64,000 nt of DNA from Camellia lanceoleosa (GCA_025200525.1 CM045758.1:169460101-169524100); one strand, 5' to 3'. Shown: positions 36,531 through 50,064, counted from the stretch's first letter. Translations and numbers: made by a program. The notes: generated from the letters alone by a model not told the origin.

Positions 36531-38059
36531 ATAAAACAAGTTATAAATAAGGTGACTTAAAATAAATCTTAGGAATTTAAAGTTAAGGCTCGTGGGTTTT
36601 GAAGAAGCTATATGACTTAGATTAGACTAACCTATCCTAGCTTCCCTTAATATCTTAGTCCTAGACTTAAAAATATAAGCTTTTGGCTTGGGCCAGGCTT
36701 TCTGACCCATATGAACCTGGACTTTAATTTTTAGAAGTAAGCAAGTTAATTAATTAATTACAAATTAATAGAAAAAGATATTATTATTATAATATAGTAA
36801 TTTGAAATCGAATTATATATTAAATGATAAAAAACTATTTATTGAAATATATTATTACATCAATACATTTATTGTTATTAATTTATAGTTTAGGATACAC
36901 TTATATATATATATATATATATAATTTTATCTTGTTTTGTTAAAGAGTAATACTATATATCATAAAAAAATATATGGAGCACTTACCAATAAGTCTCATA
37001 TACAAAATTCAAAATTCATCTAATCAGAAAACAAAATACTTGCACCAGTCAATATTTTTAATTGTTACCAAAAAACTTTTTATTTTATTTTTTATTACTT
37101 TTAAAATGCTACGCCTAACGACTTCCATTAGGACTCATGGAAAACTCGGCCGGAATATTCAACATTATTGGAAGTCGCTAAAGATCACCGAAGTTCCCTG
37201 AGTGTTTTGAGACGCCGAAGTTCACTCGGGGTATTTTGAACATCTGGAAAATGTCAAGAACATCATCGAAGACTCATCCAATATCTGCATTATAGGCCCT
37301 CCTCAAAAAAAAGATTAAAATGGAGAAAATTATAGTTAAAAAAAACATAACAACAAATGAAACAAGAATGTGGAAAAAGTATATATATTATTTTTCCATT
37401 TTTGTAGGGTTTAAGTAAATAATCTATAATATTGATCAAACAGTAAAATAAGTTTTGAAATCAGAAATGTTACAGCCTCAAAGCTTATTTTATTAAGCTT
37501 AGAAAATATGTTATGAAACTATAAAATTTAATAGTACTTCTAAAGAATGTTATGAAATCTGCAAAATTTTGCGCTTTAAAGATGATCTCATTTCAAAGAC
37601 TTTAAAAAAGCTTCTGAAATTAAAGTTTTAAGGCCACCGCCTATAATTCAAAACTTAAAACAATTTATTCAGAATTTGAAATTTTTCTCCATTAAAATGT
37701 AAAAATACACCTATGTAATGGTAGAAAAGGTAGGAAAAATTGAGAAATCAAGGAAATGATAGATACAAAAAGAATATTATACTTTGACAACTATTTTTGG
37801 TTTAGATCTAGTTGATCTCATGTAGATCTACTCAAATCTGATGTAGATCTCATCTTTTCCACCGTCGATGAGGATAATGCTCTGTGGTTGGTGGTTGCGT
37901 GAACCCTAATCAATGGTGGTCAAGCCACACCCAGGACTATATATTAGAAAGAGAAAGAGAATAAGAAATGTGTGATCACCGGTCGTCGGACATGACAAAT
38001 AGAAGGAAAAGAAAACGCAGAAAAAAAAGAGAGGAAAACATAAAGAACAAGACAAAAAG

Positions 38060-38106
<47 letters not shown>

Positions 38107-39111
38107 AAATGTGTAGAACTTTTGGGTCTACTCAAAAAGTTGTTGGATTAAATAGTGTACACAGATTTCAAACATGACCTACAGGTAATTTCTCCAAAAA
38201 ATATCATGAAAAAATTTTATGAAGATTCTTCACTATTGGATTACATACACAATAAAACATTACACACTAATCAAATAATGAAAAATCTTTATAAAATATT
38301 TTATGATATTTCTTTTCATTATATTTAATACTATTCTTTATTAAAAAACCATATGTAATGAAAAAGATGAGTGAGATAAAGGAGAGAGTAATACAATTTT
38401 TTTTTTAGATGGCATATGAGTTGGACTTCAAATAACCCATTGAACAGCCTCACCTTCCAACTCAAGCTCATTCCAGATATTTTAAGGTTTAACCTTGGCC
38501 AAGCTAAATTTATCGTACAATCTTGTTCGACATCGAAGTCCCAATAAGCCGACTTGGATCTAATCTGGTTTCTTTCTCTTTCTTCTCAACTTAGACCCAA
38601 TGTAGTTTTCTTCAAGAGTTGACAATGAAAGATCGAAAAGAGAATGATGTGCTTGAGACATGCCTAAGAATGGCCGGAAAAGAAGATGTCGAAGTTGAGA
38701 TGAGAAGAATGAGGGTTTTTTTTTTCAATTGATTTTATATTAAAGTTATTATTTGGGAATACCATAAAATTAAAATATTATATATTTAAGGGTAATTTAT
38801 GGAAATTAATAGATCTATGGAGGACAAATTATATATTTAAATAATTTAATAGAGTATTGAGAAATTTGACATACTAATTGATTTTTTGGGTGTAAATAAA
38901 ACCCCTACTCCCACCAAATTTGCTATATTATATTAAAACTTGAATAGGCCTAATTTTTATTTTATTTTATTTATTTTATTTTTTATTGCTTGAGGCATGT
39001 TTTTAAGAGGCCCCAAAAAAATTCTGTTGGGCCCAATAAATGTATAAGTATTGTTAGGCTTAATTAAAAATTTATATATTCAATCCAAACAAATATATAA
39101 GTATATATTAT
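36531..39111. repeat. Unit-3 downstream flank, first copy of an internal duplication
   Basis: Parallels 590-2,480 of unit 1, including the segment of about 1.2 kb absent from units 2 and 4, and continues into distal-flank sequence. It carries an (AG)20 run at 38,062-38,101. From about 37,310 the same sequence is repeated starting at 39,112. No gene seen. Confidence 0.65.
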
Positions 39112-40638
39112 TAAATGGAGAAATTATAGTTAAAAAATATAACAACAATAAACAGTAATGGGAAAAAGTATATATTATTTTTCAATTTTTGTAGGATTTA
39201 AAAAATAATCTGTAATATTGATCAAACTAAAAAGTAAGGTTTGAAACTGTAAAATGTTAATAGTTTCAAACCATTATTCAATTAAGTTGGAAAACATGTT
39301 ATGAAACTGAAAAATTTAACAATTCTAAAGAATGTTATAAAACTGCAAAATGTTGCAGTTTTAAAGCATGATTCATTTCAGCACCAAAAAAGCTGAAACT
39401 TTAAAATTTTACGCTTTTCACCAATTGTGAATTAAAACTTAAAGCAACTTATTCAGATTTGAAATTTTTCTCCATTAAATGGAAAAATAGACATGTGTAA
39501 CAGAGAAAAGGTAGAAAAATTGAGAAATCAAATGATAGATATAGAAAGAATATTGTACTTCGGTAACTATTTTTGGTTTAGATCTAGTTGGATCTCATGT
39601 AGATCTACTCAAATCTGATGTAAATCTCATCTTTTTCACCGTCAGTGAGGATGAAGTCACAAGTTGATGTCGGTGGTTGGTAGTTGCCAGTGAACCCCAA
39701 TCAATGGTGGTCGTCGGTCACTAATGACTATATATTAGAAAGAGAAAGAGAATAAGGAAGGTGTGATCACCGGTTGTTGGACATGACAAAGAGAAGGAAA
39801 AGAAAACGCAGAAAAAAAAGAGACAAAAAGCAAAGAGTGAGAGAGAGAGGAGAACGTGTAGGGCTTTTGGGTCTACTCAAAAATTTGTTGGATTAAATAG
39901 TGTACACATATTTCAAACAGGACCTACGGGTAATTTCTCCAAAAAATGTCATGAAATTTTTTTTATGAAGATTCTTCACTATTGGATTACATACACAATA
40001 AAACACCACACACTAATCAAATAATGGAAAATCTTTATAAAATATTTTATGATATTTCTTTCATTATATCTAATATTATTCTTTATTAAAAAAACCATAT
40101 GTAACAAAAAGATGAGTGAGATAAAGGGAGAGAGTAATACGGCTTTTTTTTTTAGATAGGCATAGGAGTTGGACTTCGAAATAACCCATTGGAACAGGCC
40201 TCACCCTCCAACTTAGGCTCATTCCATATATTTTAAGGCCGAACCCTAGCCAAGCTAAATCTTAATGAACAATCTTGTTCGGCATCGAAGGCCGTAACAA
40301 GCTAACTTGGATATAATCTTCATTTCGTCATTCTCTTTCTTCAACTTAGACCCAATGTACTTCTTCTCCAGTAATTAACAATGAAAGACTGAGAAGAGAA
40401 TGACGTACCTGAGACATGCCTAAGAATGGCTGGAAAGAAGATGTCACAGCTAAGATGAGAAGAATGAGAGTTTTTTTTTTTTTTTTATTTGATTTTATAT
40501 TAAAGTTATTATTTGGGTAAACCATAAAATTAAAATATTATATATTCAAGGGTAATTTATGGAAATTAATAGGTGTATGGAGGATAAATTATATATTTAA
40601 ATAATTTAATAGGAATACTGAGAAATTGGACATACTAA

Positions 40639-40871
40639 GCCTCCGTTTGGGAAGTGAGTTGGCTTTTTGGCTTTTTTAGCCTAGGGCTAAAAAGCCTGGT
40701 TTGGGAAGAACTTTTTGGCATTTTGGCTTTTTTGACTTTTTTTGTGAGAGAGGAGTGTAATGATTATGGGTTAGATTTGATGTTTTGTTTTTTGTGACTA
40801 AAATAGCCTATGTTGTTTTTTGTGGCTATTTTAGCCTCTAACCCACCAAAACCAACTTCCCAAACTATGCC
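40639..40871. mobile_element. MITE, Tourist/PIF-Harbinger-like, 233 bp
   Basis: Inverted ends GCCTCCGTTTGGGAAG and CTTCCCAAACTATGC are flanked by TAA (40,636-40,638 and 40,872-40,874). Units 1 (about 10,797) and 3 (about 38,872) show the uninterrupted CATACTAATTGATTTTTTGG. It is non-coding with short internal inverted motifs (TTAGCCTAGGGCTAAA). Confidence 0.85.
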
Positions 40872-41026
40872 TAATTGATTTTTTGGGTGTAAATAGAAAC
40901 CCTTACCCCCACCAAATTTGTTAATTCTATATTATATTAAAACTTGAAATAGACTGAGTTTTTTTTTTTATTGCTTGAGGCTTAGTTTAAGAGGCCTCAA
41001 AAAAAATCTGTTGGGCCCAATAAATA

Positions 41027-41207
41027 TAGAAAAATGTTTGGAAGCTCTAAACTATGTGCTCTAAAGGAGCTCTAAGGGGTGGGTTCTACTCATTGATGTG
41101 ATGTTTTGGCTTTAATTTGTTTTAATATTTTATTTTTTTTGAATTTTCACCTCATTAGTGCTTAATTAGTGCTCCAAAATTAGAGGGATGAATCATTGTT
41201 GATAAAT
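41027..41207. mobile_element. Short non-coding insertion of about 180 bp, possible MITE
   Basis: Unit 1 reads CCAATAAATATATAAGTATTG near 10,941, whereas here about 180 bp separate CCAATAAATA from AATAAGTATTG. ATAAATA on both sides may be a 7- or 8-bp duplication, which would suggest a hAT-type element. Terminal inverted repeats are weak. Confidence 0.5.
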
Positions 41208-43059
41208 AAATAAGTATTGTTAGGCTTAATTAAAATTTTACATATTCAATCCGAACAAATTAAAATATATATTATATAATTAGTCTAAATAGAGTCTCAT
41301 GTCAACAACCCACCACCTTACCAAAACAAAAACTTCTTTTTTTCTTCTCCATCATCTTCTTCTTCTTCTTCTTCTTCTTCTTCTTCTTCTCTCTCTAATA
41401 GAATAGACAACTTTGTCTTAATTTTTTTACCTTCTCTCCTTATCATATTTTAATTGAATAATTTTATCCTAATTTCTTTATCTTAATTTTGTTTGTCATA
41501 ATCGTTTGGCCCTCTTAACTATCAAAGTTTAAGTGAATAATTTTTCCCTAGTTTTGTTTGTCCTAATTTTGTTCCAATAATTTGTGTTTTGCTATTGGAT
41601 AGACAATGGATTGTGATTTTTATGGATTATGATTGTGTTATTAGATATCAGTATAATGTTAGTTGTGTTAATTATAGCTAAATTATAAAATAACAAGGTC
41701 ATATTTTATCTTTTTTAATATTTGTATTGATTTCTTCATATCTTAATATATAAAAGTAATTTTTAATTTATAATTTTAATGATTATAAATGTAAGGAAAC
41801 TTTTTGGGGCTACAAACCATTAAAAAAATAAAAATTAACATATTTCAAGCCACATATAAATCAAATTGTGATTTTTTTTTTGGGCAGATGTTAAACATTT
41901 TCCTTAATTATATGATCTCTTCCGTGTAGATTTCTTTGGATGCTCTTGTATGCCAATTACATGAATTTTCCATTCAACTCCTAAAATACCTACAAAATAT
42001 AAAAATAAATAAAATAAGTCTAAATTAAATATAAAATAGGTCTAATAAAATATAATTTAAGGATATAAAATATGCACAATAATAGATGCCATTAAATTTT
42101 TTCACGCTTATTAATCTAAGGGATTGCTTGTGATGATCTAAGTAAGTGTATTTTTTAAATTTCTACAAAATGATGTGTAAAAAACTGGAGAAGTGATATC
42201 ACCCAATAAGTACACTTATTTAGGGGATGCCAAACAAACCCTAAATTACCTGAATACTCAATAATTAGACCATCTCCAACTCAAACTCAAATCTTTCATC
42301 AAATTTAAATTTTATAAAAATTTGGTGAAAACGGTATTGTGATTGTTTCACCAAATTGGTGTTAAATGAAGGGAACCCTACTTTTTTTTTTATCAAATTA
42401 TGGAAATGTTTATCCTTTCATCAAATCTTGCAAGTGAACATCAGAGGATGACCGGATAAATGACCTGTCGATTAACCGGGTAGACGTTCGAATTGGGAAA
42501 AAATTTAAAGAAAATTTACACTAGATCGGATGACCGCCATGGCATCCTCCTGGTCGTCCTTTCAATTAACCGATGGTTTCATGAAAATTAAAAATTTAAC
42601 ATTAAAATGCTTAATATCAAATAAAACTTTTAACTCAAATCTTTACTTAAATTTGACACCTACTAATATGGATTGTGTTGACTGAAGTGGTGACAAGTTG
42701 TACATTACATAGAAAATATCTACATCGCCAATCACTTGGGACAAAGTCAGACATGACACACAAAAGTATCATCGGCCAACCACTTGGTATACGTGCGGCA
42801 ACAAAGTTTGTACATTGGATGTATATTGTACACAGAAACTATCCACATCAGTGATTGACAACAAGTGATTGGGCAACACAGTACAATGTACATTACATAG
42901 AAAATATCCACATCGGCTTCACATGTTTTTTTTTTTCTTTTTCTTTTTTCACATGACATGAAGATCAACTATCTTCATCATCTGGTGGTATAAATTGAGA
43001 ATGATGGTGGATCAGTCCCTTTAAACATACCATTGATAAGAAATTTTTTCACTTTGAAA

Positions 43060-43507
43060 ATGCCTAGTTTCTCCCCTAAATCCAAAACTAACTACCATGT
43101 TCGATCCATTAGCTCACAGGCTCGATCACACCCAACCGCACACCGAATCGAACAATAGCTCAACAAACTCAAGATACAGAAATCATCGTCCTCTTCATCA
43201 AATGCAGAGACGATTCGCATTGGCTTAACTGGCCTCAAAGATTATGCATTGAACAACTTGCTCGCCACTCACCTAACAAGCTCAAAAACCAAAACGGGTG
43301 ATCAAATTGTTAGAAGAGTTCGTTAAATACATAGATATATACAAGAACACAACGGATTCAATTTTGGAAATAAAGTCAAATCTTCAAACCCTTCAATCCG
43401 CTCTTCTGGAGAAGAAAATTGGTATTGCTATCAACGATTACAAGTGCTCTAGTAAGAAGATGAAGAAGGAAGTTTCAAATCACTTGCGTAATTGATGAAA
43501 TTGATAG
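43060..43507 (+). pseudogene. DUF241 copy 4, 5' part (split by a Tat retrotransposon)
   Basis: The ATG at 43,060 gives MPSFSPKSKTNYHVRSISSQ and ARSHPTAHRIEQ, then a TAG where copy 2 has GAG. It continues with SSNAETIRIGLTGL, KYIDIYKNTTDSILEIKSNL and YKCSSKKMKKEVSNHL before a small deletion shifts the frame. The sequence is broken at 43,507 by the left LTR and resumes at 54,782. GATAG (43,503-43,507) is the left target-site copy. The protein start with HVRSIS is the best preserved N-terminus among the copies. Confidence 0.85.
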
Positions 43508-44138
43508 TGAGAGGGTAATTTATGTGAATCGGCCGAGCTAGGTCCAGTGTTGAAATGGACCGAGCTATGAACCGAGGTAATGGGCTACATAGCTTGGTCC
43601 TTGATCCCATTAGCTCAGCTAAAGATGGCTGCTAATAGCCTGGTATGGGTACTCTGAACTGTAGTATAAGTGGACCGAGGACTAAGCTAGGCGATGCCTG
43701 TGATAGCACCAGTCGAAAGTGAGCGCAGTTAAAACTGGTGTCAGGCAAGGTAGTGTTAGCTCGGTTGTGCTGCTACCAGACCGTGGTTGAACCATCTCAC
43801 TTGGTTAAGTGGTGAGGAGGGTGTAAAACGATAAGCATTACCTTAGTGATTCCTAGAAGGACTGTACTAGGAAGAGTTGATGTCCTACTAGGATTGTGCC
43901 AGGTGGAATCTATAAATGCTCATGACAAGACCTATGTATAGGTATCACAAATTTTATCCTAAAAAACACAGAGCTTTTTGTCTATTATCTATTTGCTGAC
44001 TTAGGCATCGGAGGGGTATCCAACACACACCCGCCGGCTAGCTCACGTTTATGTTTTTAGGTAGCAAAGTGACGACGTTTAGAGGAGTGCAAACTTGATC
44101 AACTGGATTCTATGAGAAGATTATTTCGTGCTCGTACA
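43508..44138 (+). repeat. 5' LTR of the Tat element
   Basis: Starts TGAGAGGGTAATTTATGTG and ends CGTGCTCGTACA. It pairs with 54,158-54,781. TATAAATGCTC near 43,911 is a plausible TATA-containing promoter segment. Confidence 0.9.
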
Positions 44139-44140
44139 AT

Positions 44141-44158
44141 TGGCTCCGTTTGTGGGAA
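44141..44158 (+). promoter_or_regulatory. Primer binding site of the Tat element
   Basis: TGGCTCCGTTTGTGGGAA begins two bases after the LTR. It resembles the TGGCGCCGTCTGTGGGAA sites seen in many plant Tat-type elements, with a few changes. The priming tRNA cannot be named with confidence. Confidence 0.65.
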
Positions 44159-44208
44159 GAACAAAGAACAAGACCTTTTGATCAAGTTTTCCTCATTAGT
44201 TGAAGTCA

Positions 44209-45881
44209 ATGGCGCATAATGAAGATTTGCCACAATCTGCTATTGATGGGTAAACCCCGGAGGGGGCTGGGAGGCGCGAAGGTTTACCTTCTATCCCATC
44301 CATAGAAAAATTAGACCCCTAGCGACAGAACTCCTTGAGGGACACATGGGAGAGACGGGGTACCAGTCCTCGTCACTCTTAAAGTCCTGAAAGGCAGAGG
44401 CGGAGGTTGGATCCTTAAGTTTTGGAGGATCACGTGAGGGAGCAAGACGAATTAATAAGGAGGATGGTGGCAGACATGAAGTCTATGAAGCGCCAGATAA
44501 AGGGTAAAGGGGTGGCGACGGAAGAGGGGTGCAAAGGCAACATGCTCTCTTATCACTCGGAAGATCGTGACAGATAAGTCACATCATCACAAGTTGAAAG
44601 TAGGAGCCTCATAACAGGCGACACTCAATCAAGGACTTCTGTGACTCGTACCTGTGTCCGAGAGAACGAGAACTGAAAGGTCGCATATGGAAGGAAGCAG
44701 CTATCCGCCCTTGCACACACACCAACGACATCTAGGCACACGGAGTTACCTAGGTCAGCAGACCTGCGAATAGTGCTAGAGGAGAGGGCCCGATGGAAGG
44801 AGGACACCAGGACTCGTGACCTTCATTGGGTTTTATCCCTACAGCGATTGGCCCCTAGGACACATGGAAGTGTCGAGGTAAGGATGCCAATGCCACGCCT
44901 TGCGTACGAACCAACAGATAAAATGTTAGCGAAGTTACAGAGCTCGCCATTCATTCTGGCAATTGAGAACACAACACTACCCTTAGGCTTCCACCAGCCC
45001 AAATTTATCACTTATGAGGGGAAATCAGACCCTTACATGCACTTAAGCCACTTTCGCCAAGTTATGGCAGTATACCGGCGAAACGAGGCTCTAATGTGTG
45101 TCCTGTTTCCTTTCAGCCTTGGTGACTTGGGTCTAACATGGTTTGAAAGGTTGTTGAAGGCAAAGATTGCCTCATGGGCTAGCTTGGTAGAGGCATTTGT
45201 GACTAGATTCATAACTAATACTAAGACACCAAAGGAGATTGACCAACTACTTCCATTGACATGGGCGAGAAGGAAACACCGAGGTCTTACAACAATCGAT
45301 ATTGGAAGACTTTCAACCAAATTGGGATTGCCTTACAAATCTCACCATCACACAAGACAAACGGGTTTACCGATCGACAACAAGTGAGGGATTCAAAGAT
45401 GATGATGCCACCCCTCACGATAGAGGCCCTAATGGAGAGAGTGCATCAACATATCTGGGTACAAGAAGACAGTGCTTGTGCTAAAGCAAAATCGCACAAC
45501 AAAGGATGCCGACAAAAAGATCGCAAAGAAAAGTCAATATAGTAAAACAACCAAGCAAGAATGGTTGAGGCAGATAAGCCAAGAGAGGGCCACCAAACAA
45601 GGAAGTTGAGAGTTCAGATCGCTATTACCACAAGATTCAACAAACCTATCTACCGAATTTTTGTAGATACGCTGATGAACCCTTCGCTTGATGGCCACCA
45701 AGTTGAGAGAAGCACAAAGACGTTACGATGAGAGGTATCGCAGCACCTTCCATGATGAAAAGGGGCACCAAACCGAAAATTGCACACCATTAAGGCAACA
45801 TCTAGAAGAGTTTAGGCCTGGTCACCGACAAGATATAGAAGGAGAGCACAATAGCCCCCAGACCACAAAGAAGTCGAAGTG
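44209..45881 (+). pseudogene. Tat gag remnant
   Basis: The ATG at 44,209 (MAHNEDLPQSAIDG) is closed by TAA after 15 codons. A longer open frame at 44,773-45,387 holds the capsid-like retrotransposon gag region: PFILAIENTTLP, YEGKSDPYMHLSHFRQ, FPFSLGDLGLTWFERL and LVEAFVTRF. Near 45,735-45,800 the sequence RSTFHDEKGHQTENCTPLR matches the CxFHxxxGHxTExC pattern of the nucleic-acid-binding knuckle in this lineage, with its first Cys lost. At least two frameshifts separate these parts. It cannot make a capsid protein. Confidence 0.85.
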
Positions 45882-48800
45882 ATGCCAATCGACGGCCCAC
45901 CTCAAGGCATAATCAACGTTATACGTGGGATCGTCAAACCTGAGCGGGTATGTGAGGTTAGAGGGATGATCAAAAAGACTGAGAACTTAAGAGAGGTACT
46001 AAGTGCACAGCCCACCGTCAAGAGGGGAAAAACGGAGGCAACAAACGTCATCTCCTTCTCTGACATGGATCTAACAAGGCTACATTGTCCTCATAATGAC
46101 GCATTAGTGGTCACTTTGCCTATCAAGAATTTTGACATCAAATGGATTCTAATTGACCAAGGAAGCTCATGTGAGATAATGTATTACGAGACCTTCAAGC
46201 AGCTAAAATTGGAGGATAAAGACTTGGCGCCTGCGACATCTCCCCTAGTCGGTTTCAACTTGATGCCAAAATGGCCAGTGGGTAAGATAATTCTGCTAGT
46301 CAAGGCAGGAAGAATGACAAAACAGGTGGAGTTTTGGGTATTGAAGGTCCCTTCCACTTACGACATAATCTTGAGAAGAGCATGGTTGCACGTCATGCGT
46401 TCGGTGGCATCAACCTATCATCAGACATTATGGTTTCCCAACGAAACTGGGGTGATTGAAAAAGTCTTAGGAGACCAAATCATGTCGATACAGTGTTTCG
46501 TCAAGGTAAATGGCGGCTGTGTTACAAAAGGGTTTGTACAGATGGTAGAGGAGCCAGAAAGCAACGAATTGTTTGTAGATGTCGGCAAAGCAGCCGAACA
46601 AAAGGCAGTGGAAGACTTAGTTGAGGTAAGGATAGATGAAAAGAACCCAGAAAAATTCTTTTTGCTCAACTCGTCTTTGTCCAGCACTAAAAGAATAGAG
46701 GTCATGGAAATCTTAACCTCTAACATCGAAGTGTTTGCTCGACACCATACTTATATGACTGGTATTGACCCAAATTTCATCTGCCATCAACTTAATGTCC
46801 ATCCAACTGCCAGACCAATTATTCAGCGAACTCGCCGATCGGCACTCCACTACGCAGAGATAGTGGGGGAAGAAGTAGGAAACTTGCAGGAGGCAGGAGC
46901 CATCAGAGAAGTATACTATCCTAGGTGGATCTCCAACATTGTAGTAGTGCCAAAGAAGAACGGCAATTGCGCATTTGCGTGGACTACAAAACAATTAACA
47001 AAGCATGCCCAAAAGACAGTTTCCCCCTACCACGGATAGACTAACTGGTGGACCTCGACAAAGAAGACATAACCGATTTAGCTTCCTTGATGCGATCGGT
47101 TACTATTAGATCGCTATAAAGTAACCGGACTAGGAGGTCACGTCATTTACAACACCCAGAGGACTATACTATTAAAAGGTCATGCCTTTTGGCCTAAAAA
47201 CACAGGGCTACGTTCTAACGGATGGTCATCAATGTTTGAACCATTGTTAGGCAAAACAATGGAGGCTTACATAGATGACATGGTGGTCAAAAGCAGAGAT
47301 GAGAAGGACCATCTCAAGGACCTAGATGAAATGTTTCAAATTTTGAAGTCCCACAAGTTGTGTCTAAACGCATTTAAGTGTGCATTTGGCGGGGTCAAGC
47401 AAATTTCGGGCTTTTAGTGACCAACCGGTATGGAAGTTGATCTCTCTTAGATCAAAGCCATCCAAGATCTTAAGAGGCCCAACACAGTTAAAGAAGTATA
47501 GCATCTCATCGCCTAGCAACAAGGCCAACCGGTTCATAAGTCGGTCGTCATGTGTGACCATTCTTCCAAGCACTAAAAGCCAAATGTGAGTGGGATAATG
47601 AGTGTGATCGCACCCTAGAAAGCTTGAAAGACTACATGACCTCTTTTCCGTTGTTAGTAACCCCGGTACCAGGAGAAGAGCTCTTTTTGTACTTAACAGT
47701 TTCATAACATGCAGTCAGCGCAGTGTTGTTTAGAGCAGAGGGAATGCAACACCTACCTATCTTTTATGTTAGCAAGACTTTGCTAGGCGCTGAAACAAGA
47801 TACCTACCATTGGAAAAGTTGGCCTTAGCTTTGATGATGGCCTCAAGAATGTTGACACACTATTTCCATGCCCACACCGTGATTGTCCTAACGGCTTTCC
47901 CCTTAAAGGCCTTGTTTGAGAGGGCAAATTTTTTTGGACGAATCTTGAAATGGGCAGTGGAGTTAGGCGCTCGACATCAAGTTTCAATCAAGAACCGCAA
48001 TAAAAGCCCAAGCTTTAGCAGACTTTGTGGCCAAGTTCACGCTAGGAAGTCATCATGTCTGCCCGATCGATTTGATCGGTGCAACCGAAAGAAGGGAAAA
48101 GTACATGAACTGGCCCAAGCCAATTCAAAGCAGACGCCTAGCTACATAGCAAGCCATATAGGTTTGAGGACAGAAAAAATTAACATACCATGCTATTCTA
48201 AAGGGGACTCACTAAAAAGTAAAGACTTGAGGTAGTCGACAGTGAAGATCAAACCGACACAGACATTGACCGAAGAAAATATTAGCAACACCCCTAATCC
48301 TAAGACATCATCCTGGCCTCTACTTGCCGGAAGCTATTCGTTGGAGAGATGTGAAAACTCTTCGTGGATGGAACATCCAACAGGCACGGTGTAGGACTTG
48401 GCATAGTCCTCATCTCTCTAGATGGCCTAACAATTGAACAAGCAGTCAACTTTGGCTTCCCAGCATCCAACAACGAGGCGGAGTATGAAGCATTGGTAGT
48501 AGGCTTAAAATCAACACTTTACATAAAGGCCAATCGAAATGATGGCATACAATGACTCCCACCGGTAGTCAACTAGATTTCAAAGTATTACGAGACAAAA
48601 GATGATAGAATGGCTAAGTACCATGAGTTGGTCGTAAAAGAGATCATGAAGTTCAAGTAGTCCTGATAGAGCAGATCGCCGAGAGGAAAATAGTATAGCA
48701 GCATTTAAAGGCTGCTTTTGCATCAATGGCAGATACATCTATCTCACACCCATTACTGATCAACTTCCTACCCAGACTGAGTATAGAAGAACCCGAAGTA

Positions 48801-50064
48801 GCCAAGGCATGTTGTGCCGAACTAGGCCCATCCTGGATGGACCTCATCATAGTATTTTTAAAAGATGGATTCTTGCTTGAAGAAAAGAAAGAAGCCAACA
48901 AAATTAGAGCAAAATCACAGTGATTTTGGCTTTCCCCATCACTAGCATTGTACAAAAAATCCTTCACAGGACCTTACTTGAAATGTGTCCATCCCAGTAA
49001 GGTCGAGGCATTTTTGTTCGAAATACACGAAGGCTTCTGCAGAAGCAACCAAAGGGGAAGATCATTGGCCTACAGAGCAATTTCACAAGGATAGTGGTAG
49101 TCGTACATGCAAGTAGATTCAGAAAAACATGTCAAGAAGTGCGAGAAATGTCAGAAGTTTGCACACCAAATACATCAACTAGCCAGAGAGCTTCTACCAT
49201 TGACTAGCCCATGGCCCTTTGCAATGTGGGGCCTGGACATAGTGGGACCACTTCCAACTGCACCTGGCAACAGAAAGTTCTTTCTCACAGCAACAGACTA
49301 CTTCACAAAGTGGGTGGAGGCAGAAGCACTCGCATCAATAAAAGAGAAAGATGTTAAGAAGTTCGTCTGGCAGAACATCATAACTCGATTCGGCATACCC
49401 AAGGCTCTAATATCAAACAATGGCACTCAGTTCGATAACAAAATCTTCTGGGGCTTTTGCAAAGAATACAAGATAGAATTTTACAACTCTATACCAGCAT
49501 ACCCTCAAACGAATGGCTAGCCTGAAGCTTCCAACAAAATCGTCTTAGATGGTTTGAAGAAGAGATTTGAGAGAGCAAAAGGCAAATGGGCTGAGGAGCT
49601 TCCTCATGTTTTATGGGCTTATGGTACCACACCTCGGCGATCAATTGAAGAAATGCCTTTTCTTTAGTTTTCTTATGGCATGGAGGCAAGAATCCGCCGA
49701 AGTAAGCCTCCCACTATTAGAAGTGAAAATTTTGACCCAAACTTGAATGGTGAAACCATAACCTTGGAACTCAACCTTGTGGAAGAAAGAAGGAAAGAGC
49801 ACTAGTTCACATTGCCTCATATCGCAAGAGTTATCCAAAAATATAACAAAATAGTGCACCCAAGGCAATTCAAGATTGGAGACTGGTATCGCGAAAGTAA
49901 TGGGCAACACTTTGGTACCAAGATAGCAAGTTAGGATCTAACCGAAAGGACCATACAAAGTGATTGGTTTTGTAGGAAAAGAGGCATATCACTTGGAAGA
50001 TATAGATAACAAAGTTATTCCCAAGCCATGGAACATGGCCAATCTCAAACTATTTTATTTCTAG
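45882..50064 (+). pseudogene. Tat pol remnant: protease, RT, RNase H, second RNase H, integrase
   Basis: The open part 45,879-47,039 starts with GIINVIRG, then a protease with ILIDQGSSCEIMYYETFK (the DxGSS box). RT begins at HPTARPIIQRTRRSALHYAE, shifts frame near 46,975 (ICVDYKTINKACPKDSFPLP) and continues to the catalytic YIDDMVV at about 47,268. RNase H is at 47,723-47,990 (FYVSKTLLGAETRYLPLEK). A second, archaeal-type RNase H domain follows at 48,364-48,555 ([21 protein letters not shown]). Integrase at 49,107-49,760 has KKCEKCQKF, GLDIVGPLP and ISNNGTQFD, where the usual catalytic Asp of SDNGTQF is Asn. A TAG replaces a Gln codon before PEASNK. The end NMANLKLFYF closes at 50,062-50,064. 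It is multiply broken and inactive. Confidence 0.9.

Larger units (their letters stand above)
39112..43059. repeat. Unit-3 flank, second copy of the internal duplication, and upstream region of copy 4
   Basis: TTAAATGGAGAAATTATAGT at 39,112 restarts sequence already present from about 37,310, so about 1.8 kb is tandemly duplicated within unit 3. The block then runs through the TTC/TC microsatellite (41,337-41,397) and the motif block at 42,699-42,920. A TATAAA box at 42,989 lies 71 bp before the copy-4 ATG. It holds two short insertions (40,639 and about 41,027) absent from the other units. Confidence 0.65.
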
